A stretch of DNA of 64,000 nucleotides, taken from assembly GCF_013201035.1 (NCBI RefSeq), contig NZ_CP053707.1:1302001-1366000 (forward strand), in the 5' to 3' direction. Shown here in pieces: positions 1 through 9,024 of the stretch. The notes below the pieces were generated by a model that saw only the letters and a program-made list of their open reading frames with translations, was not told where the DNA came from and made no database searches. The stretch is from Arthrobacter sp. NEB 688 (GTDB lineage Bacteria > Actinomycetota > Actinomycetes > Actinomycetales > Dermatophilaceae). Made by a program: the position numbers and the translations under genes. The first letter of the stretch is position 1; every line of letters starts with the position of its first letter.

Positions 1-630
1 GTCCTGCTCGCGGTGACGAGCGGCGCGACCGACGCCGTCGGCTTCCTCGCCCTCGGCAGCGCGTTCACGAGCGTCATGACCGGCAACATGGTGCTGTTCG
101 GGATGGGGCTGGCCCGCGGCGACGGTGCGGCCCTCGCGCTGACCGCCGTCGCGATCGGCTCCTTCGTCACCGGAGCCGCGCTCGGCGCCCGGATCGCCGG
201 CTCCCCGCGCACCGGTGACCCGGTGTGGCCGAGGCGGATCCGCGCCGCCCTCGGGGTCGAGCTCGCGCTCTTCGCGGTGTTCGCCCTCGCGTGGTGGGGC
301 CTCGGCGCCGCGCCGCCGGAGCCGGCGTTCCTCCCGCTGCTCGCGCTCAACGCGGTGGCGCTCGGCATCCAGAGCAGCGCGATCCAGCGCTTCGGGGTAC
401 CGGGCCTGTCGACGACCTACCTGACCGGCACGCTGACGAGCGTCGTCGGCCGGCTCGTCTCCGGGCACGGCCTGCGGGCCGTGGGTCACTCCCTGACGAT
501 CCTCGCCGGGCTCGTCGCCGGAGCGGGGCTCGGCGCGACCCTCGTGCGCGTCGCGCCCGCGGCCGTCCCCCTCGTCCAGCTCGTGCCGGTGGGGCTGGTC
601 CTCCTCGGCAGCCGCCTCGTGCGCGCCTGA
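1..630 (+). CDS. YoaK/DUF1275 family membrane protein (5' truncated)
   Basis: The reading frame is open from base 1, so the start lies outside the window; an internal GTG at 13 is probably not the real start. The visible 209 residues are almost entirely hydrophobic, with about six membrane segments, and contain the small-residue-rich stretch DAVGFLALGSAFTSVMTGN that I recognise from the YoaK (DUF1275) family of integral membrane proteins of unknown function. It ends in a short basic tail, and the next gene begins 170 bp downstream with its own ribosome binding site. Substrate or role cannot be read from the sequence. Confidence 0.75.
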   Translation, partial: VLLAVTSGATDAVGFLALGSAFTSVMTGNMVLFGMGLARGDGAALALTAVAIGSFVTGAALGARIAGSPRTGDPVWPRRIRAALGVELALFAVFALAWWGLGAAPPEPAFLPLLALNAVALGIQSSAIQRFGVPGLSTTYLTGTLTSVVGRLVSGHGLRAVGHSLTILAGLVAGAGLGATLVRVAPAAVPLVQLVPVGLVLLGSRLVRA

Positions 631-799
631 CCGGACGGGTCACGCAGGAGGTCCCACGGCGCCGCAGAGGTCGCGGGAGGGGTGGGAGGTGCCGCGTGCC
701 GGGGGCGGCGTGCCGTCCGCGATGGTGACCGCCGCCACACGCCGGCCCGATCGTTGCCAGAATGGCCGTGCCGCACCGTCCATCGAAGGAGCCCGCACC

Positions 800-1999
800 A
801 TGACCGTCCGCACCGTCGCCATGCTCACCGCCGGTGGCCTGGCCCCGTGCCTCTCGTCGGCCGTCGGCGGCCTCATCGAGCGGTACACCGAGGTCGCGCC
901 CGACGTGCGGATCATCGCCTACACGGGGGGCTACACCGGCCTGCTCAAGGGCGAGTACGTCGAGGTGACGCCCGAGGTCCGCGAGAAGGCCCACCTGCTG
1001 CACCGCTTCGGTGGCAGCCCGATCGGCAACAGCCGGGTCAAGCTGACCAACGTCGCCGACTGCGTGCGCCGCGGCCTCGTCCAGGAGGGCCAGGACCCGC
1101 TGCACGTCGCGGCCGAGCGGCTGACCGCGGACGGCGTCGACGTCCTGCACACGATCGGCGGCGACGACACCAACACGACGGCCGCCGACCTCGCCGCCTA
1201 CCTCCACGAGAACGGCTACGAGCTGACCGTCGTCGGCCTGCCGAAGACGATCGACAACGACGTCGTCCCGATCCGCCAGAGCCTCGGCGCCTGGACGGCC
1301 GCCGAGCAGGGGAGCCGGTTCGCGCAGAACGTCATCGCCGAGCACTCCTCCAACCCGCGGATGCTCATCGTCCACGAGGTGATGGGCCGGCACTGCGGCT
1401 GGCTGACCGCCGCCACGGCCGCCGAGTACCACCGCTGGGTCGGCGAGCAGGAGTACGTGCCGGCCATCGGCAACGACCCGCGCGCCTGGGACGTGCACGC
1501 CGTCTTCGTGCCCGAGCGCCACATCGACATCGAGGCCGAGGGCGCGCGCCTGCGCGCGGTCATGGACGAGGTCGGCTGCGTCAACATCTTCCTGTCCGAG
1601 GGCGCCGGCGTCGAGGAGGTCGTCGCGCAGCTCGAGGCGAGCGGCCAGGAGGTCCCGCGCGACCCGTTCGGCCACGTCCAGCTCGACAAGGTCAACCCCG
1701 GCGCCTGGTTCGCCAAGCAGTTCGCCGAGGTCCTCGGCGCCGAGAAGACGATGGTCCAGAAGTCCGGCTACTTCTCCCGCTCGGCCCCGGCGAACGAGCG
1801 CGACCTCGCCCTCATCAAGGAGTGCACCGACCTCGCGGTCGACGCGGCGCTGCGCGGCGAGCCGGGCGTCATCGGGCACGACGAGGAGCGCGGCGACGAG
1901 CTGCGTCCGGTCGAGTTCCCGCGCATCCGCGGTGGCAAGGCCTTCGACCCGAGCGTCCCGTGGTTCACCGAGCTGCTGGAGTCCCTCGGCCAGGCGTGA
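800..1999 (+). CDS. pfp: Pyrophosphate-dependent 6-phosphofructokinase
   Basis: A cytoplasmic 399-residue enzyme that phosphorylates fructose 6-phosphate to fructose 1,6-bisphosphate, the committed step of glycolysis. Two motifs point to pyrophosphate rather than ATP as phosphoryl donor: GGDD at residues 120-123, where ATP enzymes have Gly as the fourth residue, and PKTIDND at 148-154, where ATP enzymes have PGTIDND. Asp152 is the expected catalytic base. The length fits the long actinobacterial PPi-PFK group. The ATG at 800 has a strong GAAGGAG ribosome binding site 8 bp upstream. An upstream in-frame GTG exists but has no such signal. Donor preference is inferred from family motifs. Confidence 0.92.
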   Translation: MTVRTVAMLTAGGLAPCLSSAVGGLIERYTEVAPDVRIIAYTGGYTGLLKGEYVEVTPEVREKAHLLHRFGGSPIGNSRVKLTNVADCVRRGLVQEGQDPLHVAAERLTADGVDVLHTIGGDDTNTTAADLAAYLHENGYELTVVGLPKTIDNDVVPIRQSLGAWTAAEQGSRFAQNVIAEHSSNPRMLIVHEVMGRHCGWLTAATAAEYHRWVGEQEYVPAIGNDPRAWDVHAVFVPERHIDIEAEGARLRAVMDEVGCVNIFLSEGAGVEEVVAQLEASGQEVPRDPFGHVQLDKVNPGAWFAKQFAEVLGAEKTMVQKSGYFSRSAPANERDLALIKECTDLAVDAALRGEPGVIGHDEERGDELRPVEFPRIRGGKAFDPSVPWFTELLESLGQA

Positions 2000-2012
2000 G
2001 CCGGCCGCGACG

Positions 2013-2246
2013 ATGAGGGAGACGACGGGGTTCATCGACGGCTGGTGGGTGGCCGTCGTCATCTACGCCGCCCTCCTGCTCGGGCAGCGGCTCTACCGCG
2101 CCCGGCGCTGGGTGCCGCCGGAGTGGCCGGACGCCGACTACGGCTGGAAGGTGACCCACCTGTTCTGGGTGCCCTTCCACGTCCTCGACGTCGTCTTCGG
2201 CGTGCCGCTGCTGTTCGCGGTGTTCATCGCCTTCTTCGCCATCTGA
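2013..2246 (+). CDS. Small two-TM membrane protein
   Basis: A 77-residue protein starting 13 bp after the phosphofructokinase stop codon, so probably cotranscribed with it. It has a hydrophobic segment at about residues 10-26, a polar loop with several Trp, Tyr and Arg residues, and a second hydrophobic segment at about 52-77 that runs to the C terminus. I do not recognise a family. The ATG follows a GC-rich stretch with no clear ribosome binding site, so it may depend on translational coupling. Confidence 0.55.
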   Translation: MRETTGFIDGWWVAVVIYAALLLGQRLYRARRWVPPEWPDADYGWKVTHLFWVPFHVLDVVFGVPLLFAVFIAFFAI

Positions 2247-2264
2247 CCGCCGCCACGACGCACG

Positions 2265-2299
2265 GGTGGGCCCACGGACGTGCGGTCCGTGGGCCCACC
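2265..2299 (+). terminator. Strong hairpin terminator after pfp operon
   Basis: A perfect 15-bp inverted repeat (2265-2279 and 2285-2299) with a 5-nt loop lies 18 bp after the small membrane protein gene and before the convergent histidine kinase gene. There is no T tract, as is usual for GC-rich actinobacterial terminators. It could act in both directions. Confidence 0.7.
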
Positions 2300-2474
2300 A
2301 GGCGTCACCGGGGCGCATGCGCTCGCCCGTGTGATGTGCGTGCACCGTCCCCTGCGACGGCCACGCGCCCAGCCTTCCCCATCCCGTCCGCCCTGTCGGT
2401 AGGGCCGACCCCCGACTCCCGGGTGGTGCTGGCACCACCCCCGCCACCGACGCCGCACCGGCACCGCCCCGGCG

Positions 2475-3695
2475 TCAGTGCGGCTGGGAGCGGGGCGCGA
2501 AGGAGCCCACCACCGAGGTGCCGACCCCGGGCACGGAGACGACGTCGAGCACGCCTCCGGCGGACTGGATCCGGTCGCGCATCCCGGTGAGCCCGGAGGC
2601 GTCGGCCCGCGCGGCGGTGTCGAAGCCGACCCCGTCGTCCGACACCGAGAAGTGCAGCCCCTGCTCGTCCTCCACGCTCACGGTGATGAGCGATCCGCCC
2701 GAGTGCCGGTCGGCGTTCTGCATCGCCTCGAGGCAGCAGAAGTAGACGGCGGCCTCGACCTCCGGCGCCGGCCGCCCGCCGAGCAGCGCGACCTCCACCG
2801 CGCACGGCAGCGTCGTGCGCCGCGCCGCCGCGGGCAGGGCGCCGGCGAGACCGCGCTCGGCGAGCAGCGGCGGGTAGATGCCGTGCGCGAGGTCGCGCAG
2901 CTCGCGGATGGCCTCGGCGAGCTGCTCCTGGAGGCCGTCGACGAGCACCCGGGCCTGCTCCGGGTCGCGGTCGACGACGCGCCCGAGCCGGCCGAGGTCG
3001 ACGGCCAGGGTGGTGAGGCGCTGCTGGGCGCCGTCGTGCAGGTCCCGCTCGATCTCGCGCCGGGCCTCGATGGAGGCGCCGGCCAGGCGGGCGCGCGAGT
3101 CCTCGAGCTCGTCACGGCTGCGGGCCAGGCGCAGCACCGCGTCGCGGATGCCGAGGACGAGCACGGCGGCGACGACGACCGTGAAGAACCCGACGAGCGC
3201 CGGCGTCATCGGCAGGTCGGGGTGGTCGGCCTGCCACGCGGGGCGCCGCCACTCGCCGAGGGCGACGAGCGCGCCGGTCAGCCCGATCGTCGCCGTGAGC
3301 AGCGCCGTGCGCAGCCGGATCCCGAGGGCGTCGGTGAGGATGAGCGAGGGGACGTGGAGGACCAGGAGCGCGACCGGCGTCGTGAACGGGGTCGCCCAGG
3401 CGAGGGAGAAGGCGACGAACCAGGTCGCGACGATGGCGGTCGCCGCCGCGCCGCGCAGCCGCCCGCCCCGCGCCAGCCCGAGGGCGACGCCGTACGCGAC
3501 ACCCGCCAGCACGAGCGCGGCGATGTTCTGCCGCAACGAGACCGAGCTCCCGATGGCCCGGTCGAGCACGGTGAGGAAGACGACCGAGAGCCAGATGGCC
3601 CCGAGGTTGAGCACGAGGTAGGCCCGCACCCGGGCCTCGGTCGAGCCGTCGGGACCGGGTCCGCGCACCCACGACGGGAGCCGCACCCGTGCCAC
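2475..3695 (-). CDS. NarL-type sensor histidine kinase
   Basis: A 406-residue membrane sensor kinase. The N-terminal half (about residues 25-185) holds five to six hydrophobic segments. A short coiled region leads into a HisKA_3 dimerisation domain with phosphoacceptor His220 in the motif ERDLHDGAQQR, and a C-terminal HATPase_c domain has the N box (EAMQNADRHS) and a GVGFD loop. This is the DesK/NarX class that pairs with LuxR-type regulators. The GTG start lies 4 bp after the stop codon of the upstream response regulator gene, so the two form an operon. The signal sensed is unknown; there is no recognisable extracytoplasmic sensor domain. Confidence 0.88.
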   Translation of the reverse strand: MARVRLPSWVRGPGPDGSTEARVRAYLVLNLGAIWLSVVFLTVLDRAIGSSVSLRQNIAALVLAGVAYGVALGLARGGRLRGAAATAIVATWFVAFSLAWATPFTTPVALLVLHVPSLILTDALGIRLRTALLTATIGLTGALVALGEWRRPAWQADHPDLPMTPALVGFFTVVVAAVLVLGIRDAVLRLARSRDELEDSRARLAGASIEARREIERDLHDGAQQRLTTLAVDLGRLGRVVDRDPEQARVLVDGLQEQLAEAIRELRDLAHGIYPPLLAERGLAGALPAAARRTTLPCAVEVALLGGRPAPEVEAAVYFCCLEAMQNADRHSGGSLITVSVEDEQGLHFSVSDDGVGFDTAARADASGLTGMRDRIQSAGGVLDVVSVPGVGTSVVGSFAPRSQPH

Positions 3696-3699
3696 GGGG

Positions 3700-4398
3700 T
3701 CAGCCCCTCGCCGGCCGCGGGCCGCTCCCGGCGGCGCCGCTCTCGGCGAGGTAGAGCAGCACCGCCTTGACCCGCCGGTGCAGCGCCTCGCCCTCGGGCA
3801 GGTCGAGCTTGCTGAAGATCGAGTTGATGTGCTTCTCGACCGCCCGGGAGGTGACGTGCAGGCGCCCCGCGATGGCGGAGTTCGACGCCCCGGTCGCGAT
3901 GAGCCCGAGCACCTCCCGCTCGCGGGCGGTCAGCCGCGCCACGGGTCCCTCGAACCGCATCCGGTGCTGCATGAGGGCGTCGACGACGTGGGGGTCGATG
4001 ACGCTCTCGCCGCGCCGGACCGCCGTGAGCGCCGCGACGAGCTGGTCGACGTCCGACACCCGCTCCTTGAGGAGGTAGGCCCGCCCCCGGCTGCCCCCCG
4101 ACACGAGCGACAGCGCGCCGTCGGCGTCCGCGTGCTGCGAGAGGACGACGACGCCCAGGTCGGGGTCGCTCGAGCGGAACGCCGCGGCCGCCCGGATGCC
4201 CTCGTCGGTGTGCGTCGGCGGCATCCGGATGTCGGTGAGGACGGCGTCGGGTCGCTCGTGGGCGACGGCCGCCAGCAGCTCGTCGAGGTCCCCGGTCTCG
4301 ACGACGGACGCGACGGCGTCGTGCTCGGTGAGCAGCGCCGCGAGACCCCGACGCAGCAGCGCGTTGTCCTCGGCGAGCACCACCCGCATCCCGGCCAT
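3700..4398 (-). CDS. NarL/FixJ family response regulator
   Basis: A 232-residue DNA-binding response regulator. The receiver domain (about residues 4-120) shows the acidic pair E10-D11, phosphoacceptor Asp56 in VLTDIRMPP and Lys in the LLKERV segment. The C-terminal LuxR-type helix-turn-helix (about 155-215) contains LTAREREVLGLIATGASNS and the recognition region around SRAVEKHI. The ATG at 4398 sits six bases after a TACGAT -10 hexamer, the geometry of a leaderless transcript. It is the first gene of a two-gene operon with the kinase at 2475-3695. Confidence 0.9.
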   Translation of the reverse strand: MAGMRVVLAEDNALLRRGLAALLTEHDAVASVVETGDLDELLAAVAHERPDAVLTDIRMPPTHTDEGIRAAAAFRSSDPDLGVVVLSQHADADGALSLVSGGSRGRAYLLKERVSDVDQLVAALTAVRRGESVIDPHVVDALMQHRMRFEGPVARLTAREREVLGLIATGASNSAIAGRLHVTSRAVEKHINSIFSKLDLPEGEALHRRVKAVLLYLAESGAAGSGPRPARG

Positions 4399-4501
4399 GA
4401 CCGCATCGTAGGTGCGCGCCGCGGGTGGGATCGGGAGGTCCGTGACGCGGACCACGACCCACCCCTCCCGCGGGGGCCGCGCATCCGACAGGATGGGGCC
4501 G

Positions 4502-6181
4502 ATGCTCTCCGACGTGTTCCTCCTGCCGCAGGAGCGTGGCAACCCGCACACCCGGGTCGATGCGCGCCACCCCGACGACGTCGCGTGGAGCACCGGCAAC
4601 CACGTGCGCCCGATCGCGCACGGCGCCGCGTACTTCGCCGAGCTCCACGAGCGGATCACCGCGCTCGGGCCCGGCGACCTCCTCCTCTTCGCGGACTGGC
4701 GCGGCGACCCGGACGAGCAGCTGACCGACGACCCCGCCTCGACCCTCAGCGCCACCCTGACCGGCGCGGCCCGGCGCGGGGCGACCGTCCGCGGCCTGCT
4801 GTGGCGCTCGCACTGGCGCAAGTTCGGCTTCCACTCCGAGAAGTCGCGGCTGCTCGGCCTCGAGATCAACGAGGCCGGCGGGCAGTGCCTGCGCGACATG
4901 CGGGTGGCGCCCGGCGGCTCGCACCACCAGAAGCTCGTCGTCCTGCGCCACGGGGACGACCCCTCCCGCGACGTCGCCTACGTCGGCGGCATCGACCTGT
5001 GCCACAGCCGACGCGACACCGCCGACCACGACGGCGACCCGCAGCCCATCGCGATGCCCCAGGTGTTCGGCCCGCGGCCGGCCTGGCACGACGTGCACGC
5101 GGCGCTGACCGGGCCCGCGGTGCACGACGTCGAGACGACCTTCCGCGAGCGCTGGGAGGACTCGACGCCGCTGACGAGCAACCCCGGCCGCTTCGCCTCG
5201 AGCCGCCTCCAGGGCGAGGACCTCGACCCGGGGCCGCTGCCGGAGCAGGCCCCGCCCCCGCCGCCGGTCGAGGGCGGGCACGAGGCGGTCCAGGTGCTGC
5301 GCACCTACCCCGAGCTGCTCACCCAGGGCTTCGACTTCGCGCCGAAGGGGGAGCGGAGCATCGCCGCGGCCAACGCCAAGGCCGTGCGCTCGGCCCGGCG
5401 GCTGGTCTACCTCGAGGACCAGTACCTCTGGTCGGAGGAGGTCGGCCGGCACTTCGGGGAGGCCCTGCGCGAGCAGCCGGACCTCCACCTCGTCGCGGTC
5501 ATCCCCATCGTCCCCGACATGGACGGCGCGCTGACCCTCGCCGCGCAGCTGCACGGTCGCCGCCTCGCGATGGACCTCCTCCTCGACGCCGCGCCCGACC
5601 GGGTCGCGCTCTACGGCCTGACGAGCCCCGCGGGCTACCCGGTCTACGTGCACTCGAAGGTCTGCATCGTCGACGACGTGTGGGCCAGCGTCGGCTCGGA
5701 CAACTTCAACCGCCGCTCGTGGACCAACGACTCCGAGCTCTCGCTCGGCATCCAGGACGACCGCCCGCGCGGGGACGACGGCGCCCCCCGGGACGCGTTC
5801 GCGCGCCGGCTGCGGCGCGAGCTCGTCGGCGAGCACGTCGGCCTGCCCGCCGACGAGGTCCCGGACGACCCGATGGAGGTCTGGGAGCTCATGGCCCGCA
5901 CGGCCGACGCCCTCGACGCCTGGTACGGGGACGCCGGGCCCTCGCGCGGCCGGGTGCACGTGCCGCGGCCCAAGGCACCGCTCAAGGGCACGGCCGTGCG
6001 CTGGCGCCGACGCGGCCGCCCCGCCATCGGGGTGGCCGGCGTCCCGCGGCCGGCCGGTCGGCTGCGTCGCATCGGCCCCCCGGAGCTGCGCGGGTGGCAG
6101 AACCTCGTGGCCCCGCGCCTCTACGACGTCTTCGACCCCAACGGGACGATCGGGCTGACGAACGGCCTCGAGCAGGCCTGA
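4502..6181 (+). CDS. Phospholipase D-like phosphodiesterase family protein
   Basis: A 559-residue protein with two PLD half-sites. The first HxK is His142-Gln-Lys144 and is followed by KLVVL and an acidic loop; the second is HSKVCIVDD from His384, followed by GSDNFNRRS. Two HxK motifs in one chain mean both halves of the active site are present, so it should hydrolyse or transfer a phosphodiester-linked group, either on phospholipid or in a cardiolipin-synthase-like reaction. There is no signal peptide or membrane segment, so it is probably cytoplasmic. The start at 4502 follows CAGGAT by seven bases; an in-frame ATG at 4493 is an alternative. It is divergent from the two-component pair. Confidence 0.8.
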   Translation: MLSDVFLLPQERGNPHTRVDARHPDDVAWSTGNHVRPIAHGAAYFAELHERITALGPGDLLLFADWRGDPDEQLTDDPASTLSATLTGAARRGATVRGLLWRSHWRKFGFHSEKSRLLGLEINEAGGQCLRDMRVAPGGSHHQKLVVLRHGDDPSRDVAYVGGIDLCHSRRDTADHDGDPQPIAMPQVFGPRPAWHDVHAALTGPAVHDVETTFRERWEDSTPLTSNPGRFASSRLQGEDLDPGPLPEQAPPPPPVEGGHEAVQVLRTYPELLTQGFDFAPKGERSIAAANAKAVRSARRLVYLEDQYLWSEEVGRHFGEALREQPDLHLVAVIPIVPDMDGALTLAAQLHGRRLAMDLLLDAAPDRVALYGLTSPAGYPVYVHSKVCIVDDVWASVGSDNFNRRSWTNDSELSLGIQDDRPRGDDGAPRDAFARRLRRELVGEHVGLPADEVPDDPMEVWELMARTADALDAWYGDAGPSRGRVHVPRPKAPLKGTAVRWRRRGRPAIGVAGVPRPAGRLRRIGPPELRGWQNLVAPRLYDVFDPNGTIGLTNGLEQA

Positions 6182-6214
6182 CCCGCGGTCGGACGCGACC
6201 CGCCGCCGGGGATC

Positions 6215-6233
6215 CTGCCGGATGCCCCGGCAG
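6215..6233 (+). terminator. Weak hairpin after PLD gene
   Basis: Seven-bp arms (6215-6221 and 6227-6233) with a 5-nt loop lie 34 bp after the PLD gene stop codon. It is modest and lacks a T tract. The rest of the 282-bp gap to 6464 shows no other gene; a possible -10 (TACGGT) lies at about 6379-6384 for the next operon. Confidence 0.35.
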
Positions 6234-6463
6234 CTGCGTGCGCATCGCGCAGGAACCCCGGCCGCGCCCTCGCCGCACGACGACCGCGCGGGCGCAGCGT
6301 CCCGACGGGCCCGGCACGACCGGCCCTGACCTGCGAGGTCGTGGGTCCGGGGGTCTTCCCACGACGGGGGTCGCCGGGTTACGGTCATCGAGGTTCGGCG
6401 CGGCAGGGGCGCCACGGCCACCTGCCCGACCCTGCCGTCCGCCGTGCCCGGGAGGAGGCGGGG

Positions 6464-7981
6464 ATGGCCGATGACACGCGCCCCGGGGCGGCCGGCGAGG
6501 TGCTGGTGCTCGCTCCCGCGCTCCTCGCCGCCACCGTGCTGCGCGAGGTCGGGCCCCCCGCCCGCGGCGACGTGCGGGACGACCTCGCGAGCGCGCTCGT
6601 CCTCCTGCTGGGCCTCGCGCTCTGGGTCCTCGCCCGGCGGCTGGACCTGCCCCGGTGGGCGGCCACGGTGGTCGTCGTCCTCGTCCCCCTCTGCCCGCCC
6701 GTCGCGTCGGCGGCCGCGCGCGGCGAGACGCTCCCGCTCCTCGCCGCCGTGCTCCTCGTCGGTGGTCTCGGCCTGCTCGTCGTGCGGCCCGCGCACCCGG
6801 CCGGGCTCGTCGCCGCCGCCGTGACGGTCGCCGCCGCGGCGGTCCTCGAGCCGGTCCTCCTCGTCGCGCTCGCGGGACCGGCCCTGGCCCTGGCCGTCGA
6901 GGGAGGACGGTCCGCGCCGGACGCCGCGCCCCGCCGGGCGGCGCTGATCGCCACGGGCGCCGCCGCGCTCGGCGCCGGGGTGCGTCTCGCCGAGGTCGGC
7001 GGGCCGGCCACCCCCGACCCGCTCGACGTGGGGCTGCTCGCGACCCTCCTCGCGCTGCTCGCGGTGGCCGGGGGCCTGCTGCTGCGGCGGGTCCGCGCGC
7101 TCGCCACCACGGGTGTCGCCCTCGTCGTCGCGCTCGCCCTCCCCGGGCCGGTGCCCGCGGCGCTCGCCGTCGTCGCCGCCGTCGTGCTCCTCACCCTCGC
7201 GCTCGCCGTGGCCGACGGCTTCGTCCGCTACGCGCCCACCCGGCTCGCGGGGCACGACGTGCGCCGCCCCCTGCTCACGGCCGCGGTCGTCGCGGCGGTC
7301 GCGGCGGTCGTGGCCGTCGTCCCCGGCTGGGCGTCGCGGCTCGTCCCGGCCGGCACGGTCGCCGCCGCCGGCCCCGTCGCGTCGGCCCGGCCGGACGCGA
7401 CGGGCGCGTCCACCCCGGCCCCGACACCCACCGCCGCTCCCTCGGTCGTCGCCACCTCTCCGACGCCCGCGCCGACCGTCACGCCGGAGGCCTCCGTGAC
7501 GGCGCAGCCGCCCGCGACGACCACGGCCCCGACCCCGACCGACACCGGATCCCCGGTGACCCCGACCACCGCACCGGAGCTCCCGCCGGCACCCGCCGCC
7601 GACGCCCTGCTCGCCCGCGCCGGTGCGCAGCTGGCGGCCAACCCGGCGGTCCGGCTCAGCGGGGCGGCGCGGGCCGACCTCGAGGCCGGCCGCGTCGACC
7701 CCCGCGTGCTCGCCACCCTCGCGACCGTCGCGGGGACGCAGTCCGTCCAGGTCGACGCCTTCCCGCCCGCCGACGCCGCGGACACCGGGCTCCTGCGGGC
7801 GGTGCGCATCAGCGCGCTCGCCGGGGCGCCGGCCACCCGGGACGCCGGCGCGACCGCCGACCTCCTCGCCGTCCTCGACGCCCAGAGCCCCGAGTTCCAC
7901 CCGCTCGTCGACTACGAGCGAGCCGCCGCCGTCGACGGCGGTCCCACCGTCCTGCTCACCTTCCCGCGGGAGGACGCATGA
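6464..7981 (+). CDS. Polytopic membrane protein with Pro/Thr-rich linker and external domain
   Basis: A 505-residue protein preceded by a clear GGAGGAGG ribosome binding site. Residues from about 10 to 310 are strongly hydrophobic (roughly eight to ten membrane segments). A Thr/Pro/Ala-rich linker follows at about 315-375, then a compact C-terminal domain of about 130 residues rich in Ala, Asp and Leu, presumably extracytoplasmic. It is followed after 71 bp by a DUF4397 protein and a sortase, so I infer a role in the cell envelope or surface display. I do not recognise the family. Confidence 0.7.
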   Translation: MADDTRPGAAGEVLVLAPALLAATVLREVGPPARGDVRDDLASALVLLLGLALWVLARRLDLPRWAATVVVVLVPLCPPVASAAARGETLPLLAAVLLVGGLGLLVVRPAHPAGLVAAAVTVAAAAVLEPVLLVALAGPALALAVEGGRSAPDAAPRRAALIATGAAALGAGVRLAEVGGPATPDPLDVGLLATLLALLAVAGGLLLRRVRALATTGVALVVALALPGPVPAALAVVAAVVLLTLALAVADGFVRYAPTRLAGHDVRRPLLTAAVVAAVAAVVAVVPGWASRLVPAGTVAAAGPVASARPDATGASTPAPTPTAAPSVVATSPTPAPTVTPEASVTAQPPATTTAPTPTDTGSPVTPTTAPELPPAPAADALLARAGAQLAANPAVRLSGAARADLEAGRVDPRVLATLATVAGTQSVQVDAFPPADAADTGLLRAVRISALAGAPATRDAGATADLLAVLDAQSPEFHPLVDYERAAAVDGGPTVLLTFPREDA

Positions 7982-8052
7982 CCTCCCGCCCGCAGTCCCC
8001 GTCACCGACCGGCCGCCCCCCGTGCGGGCGGCGCCGACCCGAGAGGACCACC

Positions 8053-9024
8053 ATGTCTCGACGCCCCACGGGTCGGCCCCGGTCCCCGTTCCCCGCCGCG
8101 CTCCTCGCCGTGCTCGTCACCGTCCTCGCCGTCGTCGCGGCGGCCCCGGGTGCGGCCGCCGCCGGGCGGCATCTCCCGGCGGCGACGTCGACCGCCTGGG
8201 TCCGCGCCGCGCACCTCGTCCCCGGCGTGGGGACGATGACGATCCGCCTCGTGCCCTTCGCCGGGTCCGCGCTCTCGGACGTGCCGAGCGGCAGCGTGCC
8301 GGAGGCCGTCGCCGAGGGCCAGACCCGGGTCCTCGAGCCCGCGGTCGGTTACGGCGGCATCGGGGACTACCGCCAGGTGCCGGCCGGCGTCTACGCCGTG
8401 ACGATCCGGCCGGTGGGCTCGGGCACGAGCGGGCCGCCGGTGCTCACCGGGACCTTCGAGGCGCGCCCCGGCGAGGCCGTCACGCTCGCGGCCCTCGGTG
8501 GCACGAAGAAGGACCCGCGCGTCGAGATCATCACCGACAGCCCCGCCAGCCCGGCCTCCGGCACGGCCCGGGTGCGCCTCCTGCCCGCCCTCCCGCAGGT
8601 CTCGGCGATCTCGGTGCGCGCGGACGGCGGCCCGGTCATCGCGCGGGACGCGGCCTACGGGCAGCCGACCGCCTACCGCACGGTGCCCGCCGGGACGTGG
8701 GACCTCACCCTCACGACGACCGGCGGGACCGCGGACATCACGCCGCTCGACTCCACCGTCGACGTCGGCGGCGGGGGCGCGTACACCGTCTTCGTCCTCG
8801 GCGACGGCGACGGCGGCGTCGTCCTCAAGCCGGTCTCGGACGCGATGGGCGCGAGCGCGACCCCGGTCGACGGCGTGCAGACCGGCTTCGGCGGCGTGGC
8901 CAGCCGGCCGGGCGACACCGCCGTCCGCGCCGGCCTGACCGTCGGGGCCATCGGCACGAGCATCCTCCTCCTGCTCACCGTCGTCGGCCGGCGCCGCCGC
9001 CCCCGCCCGGGGCCGGCCTGGTGA
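8053..9024 (+). CDS. DUF4397 domain cell-surface protein
   Basis: A 323-residue secreted protein. The N-terminal signal peptide has a basic start, a hydrophobic core at about 15-30 and an AAAAG cleavage region near 35-39. Two DUF4397-type beta-sandwich repeats follow: residues about 47-160 begin with WVRAAHLVPG, and about 170-255 begin with ARVRLLPALP. Near the C terminus is a VQTGFGG motif (275-281), then a hydrophobic helix (about 291-311) and a GRRRR tail. This order of motif, helix and positive tail resembles a cell-wall sorting signal, and a sortase gene overlaps the stop codon. The ATG has a GAGAGGA ribosome binding site. Confidence 0.85.
   Translation: MSRRPTGRPRSPFPAALLAVLVTVLAVVAAAPGAAAAGRHLPAATSTAWVRAAHLVPGVGTMTIRLVPFAGSALSDVPSGSVPEAVAEGQTRVLEPAVGYGGIGDYRQVPAGVYAVTIRPVGSGTSGPPVLTGTFEARPGEAVTLAALGGTKKDPRVEIITDSPASPASGTARVRLLPALPQVSAISVRADGGPVIARDAAYGQPTAYRTVPAGTWDLTLTTTGGTADITPLDSTVDVGGGGAYTVFVLGDGDGGVVLKPVSDAMGASATPVDGVQTGFGGVASRPGDTAVRAGLTVGAIGTSILLLLTVVGRRRRPRPGPAW

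Noticed and set aside
3278-8005. Very long minus-strand open frame of 1575 codons
   Set aside because: It runs antisense across the response regulator, PLD and membrane protein genes. It has low-complexity Arg/Gly/Asp-rich sequence and arises from lack of stop codons in GC-rich DNA.
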